Assembly: GCF_963678635.1 (NCBI RefSeq)
Contig: NC_087066.1
Coordinates: forward strand, 41,995,338-42,059,337
Reading direction: 5' to 3'
DNA length: 64,000 nt
Source of the DNA: Symsagittifera roscoffensis
Taxonomy: Eukaryota > Xenacoelomorpha > Acoela > Convolutidae
Shown: positions 34,601 to 46,600 of the stretch, in pieces
Layout of the letters: each line of letters begins with the position of its first letter
How positions within the stretch are numbered: position 1 is the first letter of the stretch
Made by a program: the position numbers and the translations under genes
The notes under the pieces: model-generated
What the model saw: only the letters and a program-made list of their open reading frames with translations
Databases searched by the model: none
Told to the model about the DNA's origin: nothing

Positions 34601-37600
34601 AAATAAAAATAAAAAACAAACATCTTATCAAATGGATTACTTATCCTCAGATGATGATTTTTTACAACCAGATATATTTGCACCGTATAATCAAGAATAT
34701 CGTGGACAAGGAGTACAGAAACCACATACATATCATAGAATTTTTTCTCCACAACCGATAGATACACAAAATCAACAACCAATCCAAAAACAAAACCCAA
34801 TTAATACACAATCTTTTCAACCAATTCAGCAACAAAACCCAATGATTGCAAACTCGTACCAACCAACACAAATGCAAAATGAAATACCACTCCCATATTA
34901 TCTTCAACAACACGAAATAACAAGAAATCAACTTTCAAATTTTTCTCAAATGCCAAATGCAGCAGAATCATTACAAATGACAATGAATCCATACCTTATG
35001 GGTGGATCATCAATAACATCAAATAAACCTTTAATGGTATTCACAGGAACAGACCCTGAATATTCTGTAGAAGACTATTTAAATGCAGTAACAGCAAATT
35101 TGATTTTAAATATAGGACCTGAACCAATTAATACGCCACTACATCAAAACTGGATACATCGACGCACAGCGTTGATACAAACAACTTTAGACGGCGCAGC
35201 CCAAAAATGGTTTTCAGTATTGCCTATAGAAATAAAATCAAATTGGAAAAGGTTTACACAAGAATTTTCAAAAATGTTTGACTCCGAAAGAAACAAACAA
35301 CAACAAAGAGTTTTCGGTAATGAAATTCGCAGATTACCAAACGAAACCATCAAGCAATTAGCAGTACGAATCGAAACACTAGTTCGAAAAGCATATTCAT
35401 TAAATACACACGACTATAAAAACACAAAGATGACAGAAATCTTAATGATGACCTTAACACCGCAATTAAGAAAAATAGCAATAAAAAAGAGAGCATCCCA
35501 TCCTTCTTCAATTCGAGAACCCGATTTAGATTTTCAAAAACTAGTAGACAAACTAGAACAAGCAGAAATCACAATGAAACTCGAAGAAACGGAAAATCTG
35601 AAATTACAATACGTTAACAGAATTGAAACAGCTTCCACAAATATAAACAATATACAGGAATCAGATACAGACCTCGTTGAAAAAATCACTGAAATACTCA
35701 ATATTTACGAAAAACACCCAAACTTTAAAGGCAAACCATCTTTCAAAAAATGGTGTAATTATTGCCGACGATACGGACATAGTATTTCTGAATGTAGACA
35801 AAAACAGCAAGACAATCAAAATAAACCTCAAAAATATAAAGAACCAAATAAATCATTCTATCAATACATGAAAAAAGATCAAAATCTACCGAACAAAACT
35901 GTGTACAGCAACAACAGTTCAGGAAAACCACTCCCGAACAATACAAATTATACAAGAAATCAATCACCATATAACTCAAGTTATAGAGGAAGATCACCAG
36001 AACGAAGAAATACACAAAATTCGTCACAAAATCACTACAATAGACAAAAAAGTAGAAATAACTACTCCAGATCAAATTCAAATACAACACGATTTGTTTC
36101 TAGATCTAATTCCCAATCAAGAAATAATTACTATCCAAACAATCAATCACGAAATTCATCATACAATAGGAATAGAAACTACTCCAATAATCGGAATAGA
36201 AGTTATTCAAACAACCGAAACCAGAATTACCCGAACAATCGATCAAGGAATAACTCATATAATAGATCGAACTATAACAGACCAAACAATAATTACCAAA
36301 ACAGATCACCAAATAATTCACAAAATCGACATTCAAGTTATAATAATCGTTATAGAAATTATTCCCAATCACCACACAGGAATAATAACCATTATAATAA
36401 TTCTAATAATCGCCATAGAAGTAGTACACCCAAACATCAAAGGAATATAAATCAAGTACAATCAAATCCAGAAACAACATCAGACCCTCCAGGTATTGAC
36501 GACACAGTAAATGATGTGTTACAACTCAATAAAATATACTGTGAATCATCAGACTCAGAAAGCGAAACAGAAAACACTCTCTCCATCAATATGATAAAAG
36601 TCGAAAATGACTATGAACCTGTTATATATGAACAACCTTTTTCATCACACATATATGAGAATCAATCAGAACTCCTTCACAATTATTATATTGAACCCAT
36701 CCATTCCACACCGACGACACAAAAAACTAATGAAATTAACACTACAAATCAACCCAATGAGAACGAAAAAACAAAATGCTTGAATACAAATCACATCTAT
36801 CAAAACATACAAAAAGAACAACCCAAAGAAAAAATTTGGACAATACCATTTCTTTTAGAAAGTCCAAGAAGCAAAGAATTTCAACCACCAGATCTTGAAA
36901 TTGATTTTTTAATTGATTCAGGAGCAGAATCAAATATAATAAACATTCCCACATGGAATGAAATAAAAACCTTACACCCAAAGCTAACACCTCTTGAAAC
37001 CTCCAGCAAACTAGCAACAGCACAAGGATCAACATTAATAAACTACGGAAAAATTCAATTATTTCTTCTCCCCACAAGAACAATGGAGCAAAACAAAATT
37101 TTAACCAAACCATTTAAACAAATATTCCATATCACTGATATTAAACACAATATCATTGGAATACCATTTATCTCTAAATATATACCAACAATCAACATCT
37201 TGAATAGTAAAATATTAATCAAAGATAAATATACAAAAACAAAAGACACATCCCTAACATTTTTTCAAAGATTAAATAAGCAACCACCATTCTTTTCAAA
37301 ATTTTACCCAATATATAACCAACAAAGAAAACACTTGAAACCACTATCAGGAAACATCTATAATTTTTCAATCAAACAAGTTCACCAATATGATAAAAAA
37401 CAAAACAAACAAAAATTTTATATGTCAGATTTTGAATTCAAACCTATTCATAAGTTTTTCAAAATCACAATCTCATCAATAAAATATTTGAAAAACTCGA
37501 ATTCAGATATTATTTCCTTACAAGTATACAACAATACACCTTACCAAGTAACATTACCTTTAGGACTTTTAGGCTATTGCGAAACCAACGCTACAATATC

Positions 37601-40600
37601 ACCAATACACGAAAAAGCATATCGTGTAAATAATATACTCCAATTACTAGATATTTGCCAATCCACAATCCTTAATGAAGAATTATCTATAAATAATATA
37701 ATAAGTAACGAAAACAGAAATACGGATTATTTCACAAAAACCCCATATTTCAAACCTACATTCAACATAAGTAACTACACAGAGAATCAACAGAAATTTT
37801 TAACAATGTTTAATTTCCAACATTCACAAATAACACAAGCCGAATTTGAAAAACTAGCCAAACAGCTAATTAAAAATTCATCAGTCTATGCAACATCCAA
37901 ATTTGATGTTGGCAAAATCAGCTCATCACTACATCTCCCATTAAAACCAGACGCAGTTTTCAAAAAACAAAGAGCAAGTAAAGTACCAATTCACTTACAC
38001 GATAAAGTGAACAGATTACTCGACATTTTAGAACAATACAACATTATATCACCAGTAAACAAAGAAGAACAACCAAAAGGCAACACATTTATCAACCCTG
38101 TTATCATTCTAGCCAAAGGAGAATCATTAAAAATTGTTCTCGATGCTAGATACCTCAACTCACTCATAGATGAATCAAAGTGTAATTGGCCCATTGAACC
38201 AATACAAGTTATTTTAACAAAAATAAACGGAAAATACTTTACCACCGCCGATATGAATAGTGCATATAATCAAATGCCATTAGATGAACAATCACGACGT
38301 TTAACACAATTTGTTATTGGAAACCAACAATACGAATTCAACCGCTTATTCTATGGAATATCCATAGGACCAGCAGCATTTTCAACTTTTATGAGCAAAA
38401 TTTTTAGACCACTAATACTCAAGAAAAACGCAATCACCTATTTAGACGATGTTTTTATGCAATCACAGACAAAAGAGGAAATGTTCAATGTTTTAGAACA
38501 ATATCACCAAATACTTCAGAACGAAAATCTGAAGGCCGCCCCCGATAAATCACACTTCTTTTTGACAAGAGTTAAATTCTTAGGACATAATATAGAAAGA
38601 AAAACAATCACTCCATTGAAATCACGTATAGACGCTATTCAAAAACTCCAACCACCAACAAACAAAAAGAAAATCCAAGAATTCCTTGGAATGTTAAACT
38701 TTTTAAGCAAATATGTTTATAAAATGCAATTATATCTACGACCATTCTATAATATACTTAGACAACAAAATAATTTTGAATGGAATACAGAACATCAAGC
38801 ACGATTTGAAGAAATTAAAAAACTTCTAACTGAACAAATTTCAAACACAATTCCAGATTCAAATCAACCATTTTATGCAATGTGCGATGCTTCGAACTTT
38901 GGCATCGGCGCAGCATTATTACAATCACATAATAGTACAAATAAAATGAACCTCATATCAGCAAATTCTCGATTATTCACTCAAGCAGAGCTACGACTCT
39001 CAACTCTAATGAGAGAATGTACAGCCATAATATATACACTAACAGAATATGAATTTCTGATACTTGGATCAAAACATCCCACAGTTCTATGCACAGACCA
39101 TAAACCAATCATCTTTCTTTTTACACAAAAGTCTAATCCAAACCACCGAGTTTATAGATTTCAACTAATTTTAATGAAATTCCCAAACTTACATATAGTT
39201 TGGACCGCAGGAAAAAATCTTGCATTACCAGACACCTTAAGTCGAAATACGCCACCTGAATTACTTACACGTAAAACCACAGTTGAAATACCCAAAAATA
39301 TAAAATTCTACCTTGCAGAAAATGAAACATCACCCCGACTAGAATGCAAATATGCAGTAAAAACTGACGTTGAACAATCACAGATAAACAATCTACAACA
39401 CTTCCCACTTTATTTAGATTGTCAAAATAATCACTATGAAGTTGACCTACTTGGAACATCAACTTTTAAACCAATCCCATATTCACAATGGATAAAAAAT
39501 AACACCCAACAAAAAAGAATAAAACAACACCCGCCTAAAAAAGACCATTTTCCACTAATTGAAAAAGAAAATTTAACTGATAAAATAAACTTATCAGGAC
39601 CACAAACAAACGATTCAAAATACACAATAAATCAAGTTTTTGACCTCCATGACCCACTTGATACAATACCCTTATCTAAATTAGAAATTGAAAACATTTT
39701 TCTCCCCCAACAAAAACAATTACAATTTCAACATTGAAACAATACCAAAATCTTGACCCAGTAATTAGACAATTAAAATCATGGCACAAATATAAAACTA
39801 AACCCGTCAAGGCAGATACAACTATTTTAGGAAATAAAACACTCCTCCGATATTTTCGAAAATTCAATAATACAACAATTAACGAAAACACAGACCTTCT
39901 AGAATACAAATTAAATGAATCTACAGTTCCCTGTCTCCCTTTAAGTATGATTCTCATAGCTTTTAATATTTCACATGCACAAAATATTAAAGGACACTCT
40001 GGATCAGAGAAAACATATTCAAATTTTATACAAAACTTTTATTTCCCAAATGCACCAATTTGGATAAAAATACTATGCAATGACTGTATAGTATGCCAAC
40101 TAAATAAACCTTATCCAAATCAAAAACAAATAGCACAAAAACAAGATTTTAAAGGACAAAGTTTGTACTTTAACCATCGTATCTCATTTGATACTAAAGG
40201 ACCAATTTCACCCTCATCAGAAGGAAACTCCTACATTATGGTAATTGTTGACGCATTTACACATTATGTAGCACTTAACCCAGTACCACATTGTAACGCT
40301 TATTATGCTTACACAACGCTTTATGAACACTGGATAGCAAAATTCGGACTACCAGAAATTTTAGTTACAGACAACGGTACAGAATTCATAAATAATGAAA
40401 TCATCACACTATGTCATCTATATAACATCAAACACAAACCACGTACATCTCACGCACCTTGGACAAACGGCTTAGTCGAAGGTATGAACCGTTCATTACA
40501 AGAATATCTCAGATGTATCATCAATGGAAATGATACAAGATACACCGAATGGTCAGCAGATGTAAAACTATTTCCCTTAGCATATAATTCACAAATTACG

Positions 40601-43600
40601 ACAACTCTAGGAATGTCACCATATGAAATGGTTTTTAACCAAAAGCCACGCAAACCAATAATGTTTACAGCAAACTCTCATAAAAACGCACAAGGTTATT
40701 GTCATCCAAATAAAGACTCAATTTGTTATAACCTACCATTACATACACACGATGAAGATCATTTTCATCACCCACAAATTCTTAAATTAGCCTCCGGTAC
40801 ACACACCGAATGGATTTTAAACAGAGATAAAAAACACAATGAAATTTACCAAAAAGTAACAAAAAAGTTGTTACAAAGGCAAAATATTAATGAACAAATA
40901 AATTCACGCTTTACACCAGCCTCCGATTTAAAAATTGGAACATTTGTTTTAATACCCAATTTTAATACTCAAAAAGGAATTTCAAAAAAATTACAACCCC
41001 TTCGTAAAGGACCATACCAAATAATTGCAAAACCCACTGATGTCACATATAAAATCACCGACTCAGACAAAAAAGAAATCGTTCAACACCGAAATAACCT
41101 ATTACCTTATTATCCAAAAGAATACGCACTCCGCGAACTAACTCAATTATATTCTTTTACAGGTTTACAAGTTATTCAAAATGACCCACATACGGAAAAT
41201 ACAACAAAGGAACAAAAAGATGTTCACCTCAAAAACCAAATAACAAAATCAACCACCACAAAAAACAACACAAAAAATCTAGATCAAAATACATCTCAAA
41301 AAGAAAGAAAAAATACAAAAATGACAGAACAAATAATACCCCAAGAACAAATCGACAAATCAGAACATAGAGAGTCTTCACGACTTAGAAATCAACCACG
41401 TAAAAATTATAAATTATTCATCCCACAATCTAAAATATTAAAGAAAGTTGAATTTCAAAAACAACTTTAATTCTACATTTAATAATCTTTGCACCTCTGA
41501 AACATTTTACACTTTCACTTTTCAAGATAACATGCTGACAAACACGCAGCGATTCTAGTTCAAAATTAGCCAATAGGATTCATCCAATCCGTCACCTTCT
41601 ATAACTTTAACACAAACCAACTAGACGAAAAATATTAAACTCCAGGCATATCTATAACTATAACTCTACGACCTCCAGGTCAAAAATAAGCAAACCACTC
41701 CAACTTGACAACTAAAATAAATATCACCATAATATCATAACCCTCCTTTATCTAATAAACCAAAGATCAACAATATTTCCCCAACTCAGACCTCAAATAT
41801 CCCCAAAACAAATATGTTAAATTAGCCTAAAGTAAAAGAACGACCATTTTATTTAGCCTAAAGTATAAAAATCTCAAAAATACCCCAGATCATTTGACAA
41901 ATGAAAAGAAAGACAAAGAAGACCTCCCGATCACCATAAAAATTGCCCCCAACAATTTTTTACAAAACTCAACCCACTTGTCAAAAAACTAATAAATAAT
42001 CCGACCACACTTGAAAATTGCCCCAAACAACAAAAAATATTCGATCACGAAGTCATTTCCTAAATGCTCTTCTATCAAATAGTCACTAAAATTATCACAA
42101 ACCTCAAACAATTTTTTACGATACTTGAAACTTTCATAATATTTCTTTTTGATATCCTTGAATCTTTTCTAATAATCTTAATAATTTTTTGTAATATTTT
42201 TTTAATTTTCTACACTATATTCGAACTATTTCTCCAACTTTCCAAAACCCTTGATTATATCCACAGGTACGATTTATACAACTTGTCTAAATGATACGAA
42301 CTGTTTTCAGTAGAACTGATATTTTTCTACTATTTGTAATTTTCATAACATTTCTATCATCCCTCATTTTGACCATATGCAAATGTATAAAGAAAGCAAT
42401 CATCACATTCGCTCTAGCAACAATCCTCCTAATTCTTTTCTTAGAAGAATACTATAATAAACATAAACTTTTTCACTAAAAGAATAGACCAAAAAGCTAT
42501 CAAAAATTGCTACCCAACAGTCACAAAGTCAGTCTTCACCGACATCATCCCAAGATAACCCAACAACACCTTCAACTACCCAAAATCCTCAAACATCTAC
42601 ACGAATTTCCTTTCAAGATAACCCATACACTTTTGAAGAACGACACGCTCGTTTATCTGAACCACTAGAACCAGTTCAACGACAAGCACCTTTGAGTGAA
42701 CCAACATATAACTTATACCCAACACTACCACAAGAATTAAGTAGAATAAGAAATCCTAGTCAAAACCAAAATACAGTCGAAATAAATAGACAAATTATAC
42801 ATCCTCGACGAAACAGAAATTTTCAAACACCACGAGTTCATTTTGATATACCTCAATCCCCATCACAAAACACTCCAGAAAACCCCATTGGTATATTACC
42901 AGAAACCCCTACGCTTCTTTCACAACGTAGCACCTCAAGCCTACCATCAGATTACTTAGGTTCAACACCAACATCTGAACAAATACGTGAAAATCCCTTT
43001 AACCCCCCAAACCAGGCATCACGACTACCATATTGGACAACACATTCATTTACACAAGGTGAACTAAATTTAGTCAATGATCCAATAGATATTTCTACGG
43101 ATACAACAACATCCTCATCACTACCAGAAACATTATCACTACCATCAACACCATCAATAAGCCAGATTTCACCACCACCTTTTAACTTAAATTTCCCAAA
43201 TAACCTCGACGCTAGATATCGAGAACAATCATCAACAAATATCCCTTTAAGACTAGATTGGAATACATTTACAGCACCTCCACCATTATTTGGACAACAT
43301 CTAGAAAGTAATCGCCTTCACAACTAGGCACTTAATAGATTACAATACCGACAAGACATTCACGACGATATCCGTGATTACAATATCCAAATACTCCAAC
43401 AAAACAGTTTACAATTAAAGTTTGAAATCACAGTTAAATTAAACAACATTACTCAACATCCCTACCCATTAAATCCACCAAACATAACAGCTCAATCACT
43501 ACCACCACCATTTATAACCACTGAAGTAATATATAAATACGACAGATATACCAAAAAGACAATTGGTTACATCACATTTTATAACCCATACTCAGGATTA

Positions 43601-46600
43601 TCATACACATGTATATTTTAAAATTATTAATTTTTCTCCAACTCCTTTTTCTAGTAATCTCAAATCAAAACATAAACCCTTCTCCCCGCACAGGACCCCA
43701 AGATTTATTAGTAACACATTACGATTGTGAAGAAAACGAACAAAAAACACTACACAAGTATGCAATAAATCAAGTATCACAATGCGAAACAGAACCCCAA
43801 GCCATAGAAACTACAAATGTAAAAGCAACACTTTATTCAAAAGCCCGAGCAACTATAGTTATAGGATATAAATTCACAGCAACATTTTCTGAAAAGAAAG
43901 TACATTGTTCACAAGTCTCAAACGGAAATAAAAACCGACTTGACCATGAATCATTCTACCAGAGTAATATAGAACGACTTTTACATCTCAATCCCGAAGA
44001 TTGTAAAAACGAGTTACTCCGACTAAACATCACAAAAAATAAAAACACAGATAGAAAGTTAGTATATTTCCAAGTTTTTTCAGATTCTGTACATCAAGCA
44101 GAACTTGAAAGATATCAAGGACATATAAAATTAGATGAAAAGTACCCATATAACGGCGCACACGGACGATTAACCTATGACATGCACGATAAACACTGGA
44201 TACCACACATTGGTAAAAATAACCCATCAAACTGCAAAGCAGACACAAAAAACAAAGGATACCAAGAGATCATGTTTTTCGATTGGAAAATACAACTCGA
44301 AAAAATACAACTCACACGAGATTTATCAGACAACACAATGATCTATCAAGGAATTAGATTACCTTGTAAAAACGACCAAGGTTATTGCGACCCTACAACA
44401 CGAACACAAGCAAAAATTGTTTGGTTCCCCGAAGACACATGTACAACATTTCAAGAAGCAAAAATACACGCTCGTATGATAAAATTTCACGAAAAATTTT
44501 TTATACAATCAATACCATATGAACAAGTAAATCCATTACGAAAAATAAGTTCTAATTTTAGAAACATTCATAATATAGAAAACAAATTAACACGATTTCA
44601 AATATATCAAGAAACAGAACTTGCATGTAAATACAGAAACCCACTTCACAAAACACAATACTCCGAAATATTAGTTGAATACGAAAATGGATTCGACATG
44701 ACCACTGGAAAAATAAAAGTCGACCCATACGCCACAAGTCATCCCCTAAATGAAGGAACATCATATATACCAGTTAATTTTCAAAAGAATACAGGTCAAC
44801 CTGGTGGACATTTAAAGCCCCAAGACGATCAAAGCACACGCTTACAAGAACTATCACTAATGAATAGTACATATTTCGGTAATATCCACTATGATATTCA
44901 CTTAGATATGAAACTAGACTACACGATTAGCCGAATTTTTCAAGAAATGTCACTCTCTGAATTAGAAACACTACACCAACTATGCGAATTGGAAAGAACA
45001 CAAATATTACAATCACTTGCACTAGCAGTATTAAAAATACCCTACGCAGGATATTTACTATCAGGAAATAGATCAAATTTCTTAGACTATGAAGGAAACA
45101 TCTTATGGTTTTATACTTGTACTAAAAAAGTATCACCACTATACGTTTTTGAAGATAAACGATGCTATAAAAGAATCCCTATCTTTTATAAGAATAAAGT
45201 ACATTTCGTTGACACACTTTCACGAAGAACCTATTTCTGGGATACCGCAGTCCCATGTGGATCAGAGAATAGCCACAATGTAGTACAACTAAACCCTGAT
45301 GAAGATAAATATTACCTTCTCACCCCATATCCCACATTAATGCAATCACTCAAAAAATTTTCACCAGAAAGCATTCGCGCTATCGCTCGAAACCCAAATA
45401 TAGATTTACAATCAATAGGAATATACTCAAAATCAGATATTCAACATCACATTAGAACACAACAATTCCAAGAATTATTAACACAAATGGACACAATACA
45501 AAGACAATCAATTGACCAAAACTTACGCAAACTTGCCGAAACCGCAGGATTTGCAGACATCTATACGCAAGACTATAGCGGATATTTTAAAGACATTAAA
45601 GATTATATATATCTAAACGGTGAAAAATACCGTCCCCAAGATATATCACCTATCAATATTTTTAGCTTTGTTACACTCAAGAATGAGATTCTTGATTTTC
45701 TAGGATGGCCCTACTACATCTTAGAAAAACTGACTATTTTATACGCAATGTTTAACTTTATTGGATTTCTTTTTTCACTCTTAAAAGGAATCTATAACAC
45801 ATGTGCTATACACACACAAGTCAATACACAAGCAAGTGTAGCACGCATACTATTTGCAGGATTTTTTGGAATCTTTTCTACATCTATAAACAAAATTCTT
45901 TTAGACGCACAAATAAAAGAATATAACACAAAAATAGCAACAAGACAGAACACATACGACGAAGAACATAACAATGTAGACACAACGCCAACAGCACCAC
46001 AGTTACCACCCCTACCACATAACCATCCATTATCCCTAGTCCCACGTAATTTTCGAAATTTAGCCATAACACATAATCAAAATTTTAGACCAACCATATC
46101 ACAAAGTCCCATTCAACATATAATGACACATCATTCACTAGATGAAAATACATATGAACAAATTATAGAACAACCCCATACCACCGCTTTTCAATCTCAA
46201 AATAATAATTTTTTTAGCCCACGATGAGCCGAAACTTACGCTCACCCTTTTGGAAAGAACCAAAATCTCGACTCGGGTTGTCTACACTGGAGTAGACTTA
46301 CCACAGTGCAGACTTGGCATAGCGCGAACAGTAGCTGTGTGATCATGCGGGCTGCGAAGGGGAGGGACCAGCAGAGTCCGTTCTGGAAACTGGGCAGCCA
46401 GTAGGGGTGCGTCTGTGCCAGAAATGTCTGAACACAAATATCGAGTAATAAAAAGGACACAGATAAAAAACTATTTTTCCATCGATCGAAATGTCTGAAC
46501 ACAAATATCGAGTAATAAAAAGGACACAGATAAAAAAACTATTTTTCCATTGAACTATTTTTCCATCGATCAATTAGAGCAAAAGCAACTTTGTTTGCTC

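Larger units (their letters stand above)
31234..46227 (+). mobile_element. ~15-kb env-bearing Ty3/Gypsy-like retroelement, 3' LTR absent
   Basis: Order: candidate 5' LTR, primer-binding site, 1.2-kb structured leader, basic ORF, gag-PR-RT-RNase H, integrase, two small membrane ORFs, Pro-rich ORF, env. RT then RNase H then integrase is the Ty3/Gypsy and retroviral order. It lies wholly in the calcineurin intron between exons G and F, antisense to the host gene. The coding strand is very A-rich and G-poor from about 31.8 to 46.2 kb, clearly unlike the flanks. The gag-pol and env frames are open, suggesting a young insertion, but no 3' LTR or polypurine tract follows env. The size and the extra ORFs are unusual for Ty3/Gypsy elements, whose typical length is 5-9 kb. 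Confidence 0.9.

Noticed and set aside
34163-37249. Minus-strand hydrophobic ORFs opposite gag-pol
   Set aside because: They are complements of Asn/Gln/Lys-rich codons; the plus-strand frame has clear domains.
39692-39737. A canonical -1 slippery heptamer between RNase H and integrase
   Set aside because: No X-XXY-YYZ in the gag-pol reading phase; frameshifting remains possible but is not shown by this sequence.
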